Shown here piece by piece: positions 1-7,895 of a stretch of 64,000 nt of DNA; positions within the stretch are counted from its first letter, which is position 1; every line of letters begins with the position of its first letter. The position numbers were made by a program, and so were the translations under genes. Below the pieces are notes generated by a model. It had not been told where the DNA came from. It made no database searches and saw nothing but the letters and a program-made list of their open reading frames with translations. Source of the DNA: Aequorivita soesokkakensis (GTDB taxonomy: Bacteria > Bacteroidota > Bacteroidia > Flavobacteriales > Flavobacteriaceae); NCBI RefSeq assembly GCF_001641085.1, contig NZ_LXIE01000045.1:97816-161815 (forward strand). The letters are read 5' to 3'.

Positions 1-2750
1 AGATTTCCCGCAGTAATGGCCGCAACGGTTTCCGTCTCCAGAAACATTTCTTCGGAAGCAACTATTTTCAAACCGTGTGTTTTGGGATTGCTGGAAAGAT
101 ATTTCGGCTCCATTTGCGAAACGACATGTTTTTCCTTTGAAATTTTTTCTGAATTTTTTCCGAATTCATAAACCATTTGATCGGCGTTCCACAAACCTTT
201 CTGTTTCAAAAACTCCATAAAAAGATGGTTGTATGTTGAAGGAATTCCATCTTTTGGTTCAGTGGGCATTTCTGCAAAAACAAACAGCTTTTCAACTGCG
301 CGCGTTAATGTAACATACAACAAGTTAATAGTGTCCAATTCCAACTGGCTTCGATGCTCATTGTACATTTGTTCACCAATTTCGCTATAATTTGCAACTT
401 CAGATTTGTAATTTATTTGTGCTTCCTTAAAACTGAAATCCTCGTTTTCTAGCGGATACCAAAGCTTGTCATATTTTCCATCGTACAATTGCATATCGGC
501 AAACGGAAAAATAACCACCGGAAATTCCAGTCCTTTTGCTTTGTGAATGGTCATTAACTGCACCGCATTCGTACCCTCGCTGGCGGGAATGGAAGCATTT
601 TCTTTTTTCGTTTCCCAATGATCCAAAAATGAAATTTTATCGGCTTGCGGCTGCTGTTCAAATTCATAAACCAAATCCATAAAACCGAAAAGATATGCAT
701 CCGCAGCTTCAGCGATTTTGAATTTTTCAATACAATATTCAAAAGCTTCATAAAGCGAAACCGTGCGCATTTCCGCAAAGGAAAAATCAACGCCGTATTC
801 CCTTAAATTTTCTGAAAATCTTTCTTCTGAAATATTTAAAAATTTGGTAAAAAAAGTATGTTTTTCTTCAGAAATATTAAGCTGATCGTACAACAAATCC
901 AACAATTGTATTTTGGCTTCGTCGTTGTTTGGATACAGACAAACTTGCAAAGAAAATACGAGAATTTGAACCAAATTTGAAGATTGCAAAAGCAAGGTTT
1001 CCGAAGAGATTACAGGCACGCCCTGCTCCATCAAAAAGGCGCCAAGGGCAATTCCATCCGCCTTTTTTCGGGTTAAAATACAAATATCACTTTCTGAAAA
1101 ACCCTTGTTTTTTACATCGCGAATAGTCTCTAAAACCAAATTTGAATAGGTTTCCTCTTTTTCGGCTTTGTTCTGCTTTTCAATGAATTCAAATTTCACA
1201 TAGCCGCCTTCCTTTGCATTCAGCTTTTGTTTGTTCCCGTCCTCATATAGTTTTCCGTGATCTACGTTTGCAAAATAAGATGAAATCTTTGTGAAAAATT
1301 CATTGTTGAATTTTACAATTTCTGCACAACTTCGAAAGTTGGTATCTAAAGGAAATACCTCCTTTTCGCGTTGGAATGGATTGTAATTTCCGTACAAATC
1401 CATAAACTGTTCGGGCAGACCGCCACGCCAACGATAAATGGATTGTTTGGCATCGCCTACCAACAACAGACTCCCGGAGGTTGGCTCTAATTGTTGCGAA
1501 AGTGCATTATCGATAAGCGGAATTAAATTTTCCCACTGCAATTTTGAAGTATCCTGAAATTCATCAATAAAAAAATGTCGATATTTTTCGCCCAAACGCT
1601 CGTATATAAAAGGTGCCGGTTGGTTTTTTATTTCCTTATTTATAAGCGAATTGAATTCTGAAATCGGCAACACATTTTTTTCTTCTTTAATAGTTTCAAT
1701 TTCGTGATTTACCAAATTGATTACTGAGAGCGGAGTTATGTTTTTCAGCATATTTTCAATTAAGAACAATTGAAAAACCAACTCTTTTGTTTGCTGAAAA
1801 TTTGCAATAAAATTTGGGGTCAGCTCATCAATTATAGCTCCAATTTCCGCTGAAACCCTACCAGGATATAATGGTTTCTCTCCCATAGTTTCCTGCCATT
1901 TTGTGCCAAAATTCAAATCATATCTTCCTGCTTCAAGATTTTGAAAATGTTTCGGCAAATAACTACCGCTGAAATCGTCAAACTGCAAACCACTTTCGGC
2001 AATAAGTTGAAGCGTTTCCGAAGCAATCGTTTCAATTTCCTCGGAAAGAATCTTCTTTTTTTGAAGTAATTGCTTTTTGAATTCCAGAAAATCTTCCAAA
2101 GATTTTTGCTTCAAAATTGAAACGTGGTCCGAATCGTTTTCATTGTAAAGCAATTTTGCAGCATTGGCAATGTCACGGGAAATATCCCACGATTTATCGT
2201 CGTCCGTTTTTTCCAATGCAAAATCGAGTAATACTTTTGTAATTTCCCTGTTTTCTCCGGCTTTGCTCAATAATAAATCCACTGCCTCGGCCAAAAGTTC
2301 ATTTGTTTCCAGCGTAACCTCAAAATTGGTTGCAAGTTTTAAATCGCGCGCAAACGTTCGTATTAAACGATGGTTGAACCTATCAATGGTTTCTACACTG
2401 AAAGCTGCGTAATTATGAAGAAGGTTCTTTAGGATTTTTCGGGATTGGGTTTGAATTTCACTTAAATTTTTCCCTGTTTCTTCTGCAATTTTCAGCATCA
2501 TTGGCAGTGGCTCTAAAACGCTTTTTTCTTCACCGAAATTCACCAAAGTTTCCACAATACGCTGCTTCATTTCAGCGACAGCTTTATTGGTGAATGTGAT
2601 TGCCAAAAGGTGTTTAAAGTAATCTTCGCTTTTTGAAGAAAGAATTTGTTTCAAATATTCTTTTACGAGCGTAAAAGTTTTTCCGCTTCCGGCCGCGGCA
2701 TCGTAAATTGAAAAGGAGAACTGTTTTTCCAAGGAAATATCATTTTGCAC
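1..2750 (-). CDS. UvrD/AddA-like ATP-dependent helicase (partial, C-terminus outside window)
   Basis: Superfamily 1 DNA helicase of the RecB/AddA type, expected to work with an AddB-like nuclease in double-strand-break repair. About 916 residues lie in the window and the C-terminus runs off position 1. Motifs in order: Walker A AAGSGKT at residues 19-25, an ITFTNKA motif (Ia), DEFQDTS near residue 396 (Walker B), GDAKQSIYRWRGG just after it, TIHKAKGLEFPVV near residue 730, and LLYVTLTRA (motif VI). The chosen start is GTG at 2750; an in-frame TGA lies 10 codons upstream and no ATG precedes the Walker A motif. The family is clear. Whether it carries a C-terminal nuclease domain cannot be seen. 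Confidence 0.9.
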   Translation of the reverse strand, partial: MQNDISLEKQFSFSIYDAAAGSGKTFTLVKEYLKQILSSKSEDYFKHLLAITFTNKAVAEMKQRIVETLVNFGEEKSVLEPLPMMLKIAEETGKNLSEIQTQSRKILKNLLHNYAAFSVETIDRFNHRLIRTFARDLKLATNFEVTLETNELLAEAVDLLLSKAGENREITKVLLDFALEKTDDDKSWDISRDIANAAKLLYNENDSDHVSILKQKSLEDFLEFKKQLLQKKKILSEEIETIASETLQLIAESGLQFDDFSGSYLPKHFQNLEAGRYDLNFGTKWQETMGEKPLYPGRVSAEIGAIIDELTPNFIANFQQTKELVFQLFLIENMLKNITPLSVINLVNHEIETIKEEKNVLPISEFNSLINKEIKNQPAPFIYERLGEKYRHFFIDEFQDTSKLQWENLIPLIDNALSQQLEPTSGSLLLVGDAKQSIYRWRGGLPEQFMDLYGNYNPFQREKEVFPLDTNFRSCAEIVKFNNEFFTKISSYFANVDHGKLYEDGNKQKLNAKEGGYVKFEFIEKQNKAEKEETYSNLVLETIRDVKNKGFSESDICILTRKKADGIALGAFLMEQGVPVISSETLLLQSSNLVQILVFSLQVCLYPNNDEAKIQLLDLLYDQLNISEEKHTFFTKFLNISEERFSENLREYGVDFSFAEMRTVSLYEAFEYCIEKFKIAEAADAYLFGFMDLVYEFEQQPQADKISFLDHWETKKENASIPASEGTNAVQLMTIHKAKGLEFPVVIFPFADMQLYDGKYDKLWYPLENEDFSFKEAQINYKSEVANYSEIGEQMYNEHRSQLELDTINLLYVTLTRAVEKLFVFAEMPTEPKDGIPSTYNHLFMEFLKQKGLWNADQMVYEFGKNSEKISKEKHVVSQMEPKYLSSNPKTHGLKIVASEEMFLETETVAAITAGN

Positions 2751-2844
2751 TAAAATACTGCTTTTATGGCTTTGGAATCAAAATAAATTATAACTGAATA
2801 GAAATCTTATAAAATCTATAACACTTTAAAGAGGTGAGAATGTC

Positions 2845-2852
2845 TAAATTTG
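2845..2852 (+). promoter_or_regulatory. Candidate -7 box of superoxide dismutase gene
   Basis: TAAATTTG matches the Bacteroidota -7 consensus TAnnTTTG and lies 38 bases before the sod ATG. I see no clear TTG -33 element at the expected distance, so the call rests on the -7 box alone. Confidence 0.45.
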
Positions 2853-2890
2853 AGTGAATTTAGTAATAACCAATAAAAAACGATATAATT

Positions 2891-3499
2891 ATGTCTTTCG
2901 AATTACCAAAATTACCGTATGCATTTGATGCTTTGGAACCGAACATCGACGCAAAAACGATGGAAATACACCACGACAAGCACCACCAAGGTTATACCAA
3001 CAATTTGAACGATGCCATTAAAGGCACCGACATGGAAGGTAAAACCATTGAAAATATTCTGACCAATCTTGATATGGAAAATAAAGCCGTCCGTAATAAT
3101 GGTGGCGGATTTTATAACCACAGCCTTTTTTGGAAAGTAATGTCTCCAAATGGCGGCGGAAAACCTTCGGGTGAACTTGCAGAAGCTATTAATAGTGCCT
3201 TTGGAAGTTTTGAGGATTTTAAAGAAAAATTTTCCACCGCTGCTAAAACGCAGTTTGGCTCTGGTTGGGCTTGGCTTTGCGTACACAAAGGTGGAAAAGT
3301 TGAAATTTGTGCCACGCCAAACCAAGATAATCCATTGATGCCAAAAGTTGGTTGCGGTGGAACTCCAATTTTAGGATTGGATGTTTGGGAGCACGCATAT
3401 TATTTGAAATATCAAAACAAACGCCCCGATTATGTTGGTGCATTTTGGAATGTAATTAACTGGGAAGAAGTTTCTGCTAATTACGCAAAGAACAAATAA
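2891..3499 (+). CDS. sodA: Superoxide dismutase, Mn-type signature
   Basis: Cytoplasmic enzyme that dismutates superoxide to peroxide and oxygen; 202 residues, normal for the Fe/Mn family. Metal ligands are visible: His27 in MEIHHDKHH, His77 in NHSLFW, and Asp164/His168 in [12 protein letters not shown] stretch before His77 and a Gln at 145 (TPNQDNP) fit the manganese type better than the iron type, which usually has Gln in the first position. Metal use cannot be settled from sequence, and cambialistic enzymes exist. It is a single-gene unit with its own -7 box and a strong terminator. The helicase upstream is divergent. Confidence 0.96.
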   Translation: MSFELPKLPYAFDALEPNIDAKTMEIHHDKHHQGYTNNLNDAIKGTDMEGKTIENILTNLDMENKAVRNNGGGFYNHSLFWKVMSPNGGGKPSGELAEAINSAFGSFEDFKEKFSTAAKTQFGSGWAWLCVHKGGKVEICATPNQDNPLMPKVGCGGTPILGLDVWEHAYYLKYQNKRPDYVGAFWNVINWEEVSANYAKNK

Positions 3500-3526
3500 G
3501 GTTTAAATCAGATAACTGAAATTATG

Positions 3527-3560
3527 AATCCGCAGGTATAACTATGCCTGCGGATTTTTT
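3527..3560 (+). terminator. Rho-independent terminator after sod
   Basis: Perfect 9-bp stem (ATCCGCAGG with CCTGCGGAT) around a 9-base loop, followed by a run of T, 28 bases after the sod stop codon. Confidence 0.9.
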
Positions 3561-3596
3561 ATGCAAAAAAATCAAGTGGGAGAGAGGAAAATGAAA

Positions 3597-3762
3597 GGAA
3601 AAACTACTCGCAATAAAATTCAGAAAAGAAAATTTATAATTCCGAAGGTTTTCCACCCCGTTCAGATTTGGGCATAAAAAAAGGTAAACTAGCGTTTACC
3701 TTTTTTTGCCCCAAATCTACCATGAACTTAACCTACTTATGCTAATGGTATGTTCAAATATA
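3597..3762. repeat. Direct repeat unit 1, carrying small-RNA copy 1
   Basis: This 166-base unit recurs at 3986-4153 with the same order of parts: a CTCGCAATAAAATTC-like end, the outer arm, the terminator hairpin, the linker GCCCCAAATCT, the TACCAT/ATGGTA arms and a CAAATATA box. Conservation extends beyond the predicted RNA on its 3' side. The two units are clearly diverged, so this is an old duplication. No coding sequence is seen inside. Confidence 0.8.
3676..3750 (-). ncRNA. Predicted small RNA, copy 1 (about 75 nt)
   Basis: Read on the minus strand, a TATATTTG -7 box (3755-3762) is followed at once by a hairpin with arms TACCAT (3745-3750) and ATGGTA (3718-3723). Next come the unpaired linker AGATTTGGGGC (3708-3718) and a terminator hairpin GGTAAAC/GTTTACC with four-base loop GCTA and T7 (3676-3707). 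The layout is that of a compact bacterial small RNA: promoter, 5' hairpin, exposed seed, terminator. The second copy supports the structure by covariation. It may belong to a known flavobacterial RNA family such as Flavo-1, which I cannot check here. The linker is the exact complement of a leader loop at 39460-39470. Confidence 0.62.
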
Positions 3763-3962
3763 TACCAATAAAGTATTCAAAATTATGGTTTTAGATGAAT
3801 TGCTTATTTTCTCGTTGAAAAACATATTTTATTGTTTTTCAGTCAAAAAATCATTCTTTAATTCCAAATTTTAACATTTAAAATATTAGAGTTTATTTGA
3901 AGAAGATTTGTTATAAAATTTCTTCATTGAGCTCGAGTCACCCCTGAGAGATTCGTAATTTT

Positions 3963-3980
3963 AAAAAAGGCAGGCTTTCG
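3963..3980 (-). repeat. Fragment of a third terminator-hairpin copy
   Basis: Eighteen bases identical to 4067-4084, the A-run plus left arm and loop of the copy 2 terminator hairpin on the plus strand. The other arm is missing. It abuts the left end of repeat unit 2, which suggests a remnant of a third unit or of the duplication event. The rest of 3763-3985 is A+T-rich and shows only an imperfect hairpin at 3899-3925 and no gene. Confidence 0.6.
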
Positions 3981-3985
3981 TAAAG

Positions 3986-4153
3986 GGAAAAACAAAACGG
4001 CTCGCAATAAAATTCTAAATAGATTATAGATGTTCCCAAGGCTCGCCACCCCAAATTTGGGGCATGAAAAAAGGCAGGCTTTCGCCTACCTTTTTTGCCC
4101 CAAATCTTACCATAGACCTAACCTACTTACGCCTTATGGTAAGCTCAAATATA
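3986..4153. repeat. Direct repeat unit 2, carrying small-RNA copy 2
   Basis: Second copy of the 3597-3762 unit, about 389 bases further on in the same orientation. It also holds a perfect CCCCAAATTTGGGG palindrome at 4049-4062 in the outer arm. Confidence 0.8.
4067..4141 (-). ncRNA. Predicted small RNA, copy 2 (about 75 nt)
   Basis: It has the same parts as copy 1: -7 box TATATTTG at 4146-4153, arms TACCAT/ATGGTA at 4136-4141 and 4108-4113, linker AGATTTGGGGC at 4097-4107, and a terminator hairpin GGTAGGC/GCCTGCC with loop GAAA and T6 at 4067-4096. The stem differs from copy 1 (GGTAAAC/GTTTACC), but the changes on one arm are matched on the other. This argues that the fold is under selection. 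The 5' loop core GTAAGTAGGTTA is also nearly the same in both copies. It lies downstream of purF on the same strand but has its own -7 box. Confidence 0.62.
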
Positions 4154-4165
4154 ATTTAAGTTTAT

Positions 4166-4180
4166 ACACTAATATAGTGT
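4166..4180. promoter_or_regulatory. Palindrome upstream of small-RNA copy 2
   Basis: Perfect inverted repeat ACACTAATATAGTGT. On the minus strand it sits 12 bases upstream of the copy 2 -7 box, where a -33 element or an operator would lie. Copy 1 has no equivalent, so the two copies may be controlled differently. Function is inferred from position only. Confidence 0.35.
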
Positions 4181-4252
4181 TAATCAACAATTTCGATTAA
4201 GTGGATTGGGTTTCCGATAAACGGTAAAGGCTGTGTTAAAATTTAAAGACTT

Positions 4253-6151
4253 TTAATAAGCACGTTCTGGATTGCCTTCATAAAAATTGATGTAGGCCCT
4301 GTTCACAACCCTGTTTCCGCCTGCTGTTGGGTAGTTTCCGGTGAAATACCAATCGCCAAGATTTTTAGGGCATGCTTTGTGAAGATCATCAACAGATTGA
4401 AAGATAATTTTCACCTTTGCGTTTATGTTTTCGTTGCTTATTATTTCAGAAATTTTATCTGAAATCTCTTCATCAGTAAAAGGAGCATAAAGCTTTTTAA
4501 CATGATTAATTACCGAAACATCTTCCATTGTAACTTGCTCCTTACATTTATGGTAGATCTCTTCAACAATTCCATAGGTTCCGCGATCTTTATGAAGTTC
4601 CAAAGCTGCTTGAAAAGCCACTAAATGCTCTAAACGCGCCATATCAATTCCATAGCAATCCGGATAACGAATTTGAGGGGCTGAAGAAACTACAACAATC
4701 TGTTTTGGATGAAGCCTATCCAGCATTTTCAATATACTCTTTTTCAAAGTAGTTCCGCGAACGATGCTATCGTCAATAATAACCAAATTGTCATCTGGTT
4801 TTACAACGCCGTATGTAACGTCATAAACGTGTGCTACCAGATCATCTCGACTACTATCGTCTGTAATAAACGTTCTAAGTTTTACGTCTTTTATTGCAAT
4901 TTTCTCCGTGCGGATTTTATGCGCTTGTATTTGCTGAAGTCTTTCGGGAGTCAAGCTTTCCTTTTCTTTCAGGATTGCCTCATTTTTCTGTTTGTTGAGC
5001 TCGTCTTGAGCCGCTTCCAGCATTCCGTAAAAAGAAGTTTCGGCAGTATTCGGTATAAAAGAGAAAACTGAATTTTCCGTATCAAAATCGATTGCCTTTA
5101 AAATTTTCGGCATTATCAATTTTCCGAGCATTTTTCGCTCTTGATAGATTTCCGCATCACTTCCGCGGGAAAAATAAATTCTTTCAAAAGAACAGGATCT
5201 TCGCTCTAAAGGAGCAAGTATTTCCGAAAGTTTCTTGCTCCCGTCTTTCTTTATAATAAGGGCATGTCCAGGATCTAATTCTTTCACTTCCTCAAAAGGA
5301 ACGTTGAAAACGGTTTGGATTGCAGGTCTTTCCGAAGCAACCACAATCACCTCATCATCTTGATAAAAATATGCGGGACGAATTCCTGCCGGATCTCGCA
5401 ACACAAATGAGTCTCCGTGGCCCAAAAGACCGGCCATGGCGTAACCTCCGTCCCAATTTGCGGCAGATTTCCGAAGTATTTTCGCCAAATTAAGGTGTTC
5501 TGCAATAAAGGGTGATGCCTCTTGTTTGGTCATTCCTTTTGCCTTTGCCTTTTTATAGAGTTTTCGAACCGCATCATCTAAAAAATGGCCAATTTTTTCC
5601 ATAACCGTTACGGTATCGGCCTTCTCTTTAGGGTGCATTCCGAGTTTTATGAGGTTGTCAAAAAGCTCGTTGGTATTGGTCATATTGAAATTCCCCGCAA
5701 TTATAAGATTACGGTGCATCCAATTGTTTTGACGCAGAAAAGGATGGACGTTTTCAACGCTATTTATTCCGAAAGTACCGTAACGAACATGACCGAGGAA
5801 TAATTCACCTATATATGGAATGTTTTTTTTCTGTGCTGCAACATCGTCTTTATATTCTGGATGCTGAGAAAATTCAAGATTTATACGTTCGTTTATTTGT
5901 GCAAAAATATCCTGAATAGGTTGCGCGGCATTGGAGCGAACACGACTTATATAGCGCTCTCCTGGATTTACGTCCAATTTAATGCTGGCAAAACCGGCAC
6001 CGTCCTGTCCACGGTTGTGCTGTTTCTCCATCATTAAATACATTTTGTTTACACCGTAAAAAGCGGTTCCGTATTTTTCCTTGTAATATTCCAAGGGCTT
6101 CAACAGTCTTACCAGTGCAATTCCACATTCGTGTTTTAACGCGTCGCTCAT
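4253..6151 (-). CDS. purF: Amidophosphoribosyltransferase, long Bacteroidota form
   Basis: Catalyses the first committed step of purine synthesis, making phosphoribosylamine from PRPP and glutamine. It has 632 residues against about 500 in E. coli. The N-terminal class II glutaminase domain starts at Cys9, which must become the N-terminal nucleophile after removal of eight residues (MSDALKHE). QHNRGQDGAG and GHVRYGTFG are typical glutaminase motifs. The C-terminal phosphoribosyltransferase domain has the PRPP loop VIIDDSIVRGTT near residues 457-468. The extra length is spread through the domains and is normal for this subfamily. It is first in a minus-strand stretch with a PfkB kinase upstream. 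Some Bacteroidota encode a second, shorter PurF; none is seen here. Confidence 0.9.
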   Translation of the reverse strand: MSDALKHECGIALVRLLKPLEYYKEKYGTAFYGVNKMYLMMEKQHNRGQDGAGFASIKLDVNPGERYISRVRSNAAQPIQDIFAQINERINLEFSQHPEYKDDVAAQKKNIPYIGELFLGHVRYGTFGINSVENVHPFLRQNNWMHRNLIIAGNFNMTNTNELFDNLIKLGMHPKEKADTVTVMEKIGHFLDDAVRKLYKKAKAKGMTKQEASPFIAEHLNLAKILRKSAANWDGGYAMAGLLGHGDSFVLRDPAGIRPAYFYQDDEVIVVASERPAIQTVFNVPFEEVKELDPGHALIIKKDGSKKLSEILAPLERRSCSFERIYFSRGSDAEIYQERKMLGKLIMPKILKAIDFDTENSVFSFIPNTAETSFYGMLEAAQDELNKQKNEAILKEKESLTPERLQQIQAHKIRTEKIAIKDVKLRTFITDDSSRDDLVAHVYDVTYGVVKPDDNLVIIDDSIVRGTTLKKSILKMLDRLHPKQIVVVSSAPQIRYPDCYGIDMARLEHLVAFQAALELHKDRGTYGIVEEIYHKCKEQVTMEDVSVINHVKKLYAPFTDEEISDKISEIISNENINAKVKIIFQSVDDLHKACPKNLGDWYFTGNYPTAGGNRVVNRAYINFYEGNPERAY

Positions 6152-6178
6152 ATTTTTTCTGAAACTATATAAATGTAC

Positions 6179-6204
6179 AAAAAACGCCCTGAAATTTCAG
6201 GGCG
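6179..6204 (-). terminator. Terminator after the PfkB kinase gene
   Basis: Perfect 20-base palindrome CGCCCTGAAATTTCAGGGCG followed on the minus strand by T6. It lies between the PfkB stop and the purF start, so purF probably has its own promoter; a weak TACATTTA box follows directly. Confidence 0.85.
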
Positions 6205-6209
6205 CGTAT

Positions 6210-7133
6210 TTAGGTTAATTTGATGTCAAATTGTGTCAAGCTTTTAAATTGCTGTAAGCGCTGATGCACTTCGCTATTTGAAAGTTTGAGTAATCTTTCG
6301 GGGCCAAATTTTTCTACGCAAAATGAAGCCAGGGCCGAACCATTTATAATGGCATTCTTCATATTATTATAACTGTAATCTCCCGTTTTTGCCAGATAGC
6401 CGGTAAACCCTCCTGCAAAAGTATCGCCAGCTCCAGTTGGATCAAAAACTTCTTCCAGCGGAAGTGCGGGTGCAAAGAAAACATCATCATCACTAAAAAG
6501 CAATGCGCCATGCTCTCCTTTCTTTATAACCACATATTTTGGACCCATTTCCATAATTTTATGAGCAGCTTTCACTAATGAATATTCGCCAGAAAGCTGT
6601 CTTGCTTCTTCGTCATTTATTGTGATTACATCAACTTTAGCAATCACGCTCATTAACTCTTCCAAAGCACTGTCCATCCAAAAATTCATAGTATCCAAAA
6701 CAATCAATTTTGGCGAATCCATCTGTTCAATTACGCTCAGTTGGACGAGCGGATGTAGATTTCCTAACATAACCACTTCGGCATCGCGATAATTTTCGGG
6801 AACTTTCGGATTGAAATCTGCAAGCACATTCAAATCGGTTATCAAAGTGTCGCGGGTATTCATATCGTTATGATATTTTCCGCTCCAAAAGAAGGTTTTT
6901 CCATCTTCAACAACCTCAAGTCCGGAAATATCCATCCCTTTTTCTTCAAGCATTTTAAGATCATCCTTTGGAAAATCACCCCCAACAATTGAAACTATAG
7001 CGCCATCCACATTAAATTGTGAAGCTGCCAAACCAATGAAGGTTGCGGCACCACCAAGAATTTTATCGGTTTTTCCGAAAGGAGTTTCAATAGCATCAAA
7101 GGCAACGGTGCCAACAATTACGAGTTTGCTCAT
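6210..7133 (-). CDS. PfkB-family (ribokinase-like) sugar or nucleoside kinase
   Basis: ATP-dependent kinase of the ribokinase fold; 307 residues. The N-terminal glycine pair in ILGGAATFIG (residues 25-34) lines the substrate pocket. The signature DPTGAGDTF at 231-239 carries the catalytic base Asp237 and the anion hole. The substrate cannot be read from sequence; relatives in this group are annotated only as sugar kinases. The position between RNase H1 and purF, with purN close by, would suit a nucleoside or ribose-derivative substrate, but that is inference. It ends at a strong terminator just before purF. Confidence 0.85.
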   Translation of the reverse strand: MSKLVIVGTVAFDAIETPFGKTDKILGGAATFIGLAASQFNVDGAIVSIVGGDFPKDDLKMLEEKGMDISGLEVVEDGKTFFWSGKYHNDMNTRDTLITDLNVLADFNPKVPENYRDAEVVMLGNLHPLVQLSVIEQMDSPKLIVLDTMNFWMDSALEELMSVIAKVDVITINDEEARQLSGEYSLVKAAHKIMEMGPKYVVIKKGEHGALLFSDDDVFFAPALPLEEVFDPTGAGDTFAGGFTGYLAKTGDYSYNNMKNAIINGSALASFCVEKFGPERLLKLSNSEVHQRLQQFKSLTQFDIKLT

Positions 7134-7222
7134 AAAGGGTTTTTAAAGAGGGTGCAAATTTAATCAAATTAATTATAATGGAATTGTCTTTTAACAGCTT
7201 TAAAAAAATATTGTTGAGCGTT

Positions 7223-7855
7223 TTATTTCCGCCCAAAATCCGCAGGAATTTCACCCCAGGCTTTTGTTTCCCACTTTGCGATTTTTGTTTCGTATTTATT
7301 AGTCTTTAGCCAGTTCTCGGCGCGAGCAACCAATTCAAAAAGCGTTTTGTTTTTTGCAGATTGCTTTAGTTTTGTGTTGCATTTTTTCTTTTTCACCCAA
7401 CCCATTGCAATTCGTGAATCACTGTAAATAATGCGGTCGCTGTTGTTTTTTTTCAGAAATGCCAAGCCGTGTACAAGCGCCAAAAACTCCCCAATATTAT
7501 TAGTTCCCTGCTGAAAAGGACCTTGGTGAAATAATTGTTTGTGCGTTTGCGTGTCCACCCCGCGATATTCCATTTTTCCGGGGTTGCCGCTGGAAGCTGC
7601 ATCAACAGCAATGGAATACAGATTTGGCTCGCCAATTTTTTGAAGTTGTTCTTTGGAAAGTGTTTTTTTTACAGTTTTCCCTTTATAATCTGCATATTCT
7701 TTATTGTAAGCTTCTTTAGCTTCGTCAAAAGTTTCGAAGCTTTTGTATTGTGCACCTTTTACTCCGTCTATAGAGCGTTTGCATTCCTTCCAACTGTCAA
7801 AAATTCCAGCAGGATTTCCGAACCAAACCACGTAAAATTTTTGCTTTTTAGACAT
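7223..7855 (-). CDS. rnhA: Ribonuclease H1 with N-terminal RNA/DNA-hybrid binding domain
   Basis: Cleaves RNA in RNA-DNA hybrids. The 210-residue protein has an N-terminal viroplasmin-like hybrid-binding domain at about 6-50 (FYVVWFGNPAGIF, then WKECKRSIDGVKGAQYKSF) and a C-terminal RNase H fold. The catalytic acidic residues are Asp85 in AVDAAS, Glu123 in NIGEFLAL, Asp146 in YSDSRIA and Asp206 near the end. The catalytic domain runs to the extreme C-terminus, so the protein is complete. An unknown anchored protein lies upstream on the same strand after a 40-base gap. Confidence 0.9.
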   Translation of the reverse strand: MSKKQKFYVVWFGNPAGIFDSWKECKRSIDGVKGAQYKSFETFDEAKEAYNKEYADYKGKTVKKTLSKEQLQKIGEPNLYSIAVDAASSGNPGKMEYRGVDTQTHKQLFHQGPFQQGTNNIGEFLALVHGLAFLKKNNSDRIIYSDSRIAMGWVKKKKCNTKLKQSAKNKTLFELVARAENWLKTNKYETKIAKWETKAWGEIPADFGRK

Positions 7856-7895
7856 TTCGAAATAATTTCAAATACCAGTAAAGTTTTAAGTCATT

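Noticed and set aside
877..1126. Small open frames within the helicase gene
   Set aside because: The helicase reads through continuously on the minus strand from GTG 2750 to the window edge, with motifs on both sides.
2912..3325. Open frame antisense to superoxide dismutase
   Set aside because: Shadow of a certain gene; composition is not protein-like and no start signal is present.
3899..3925. Imperfect hairpin in the A+T-rich spacer between the small-RNA units
   Set aside because: The arms have a bulge, no T-run follows, and the element is not repeated; too weak to call.
3597..4153. The repeats as simple bidirectional terminators only
   Set aside because: Conservation extends over the -7 box, the 5' hairpin, its loop and the linker, which a terminator does not need. 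I cannot fully exclude it without transcript data.
3500..4252. Insertion sequence or integron-type repeat as an explanation of the tandem units
   Set aside because: No transposase, no terminal inverted repeats and no target duplication are visible. Compensated stem changes and matched -7 boxes fit RNA genes better.
4253..6300. Purine riboswitch before purF or purN
   Set aside because: The leaders are short and show no three-way-junction pattern; only promoter-like boxes and a terminator are visible.
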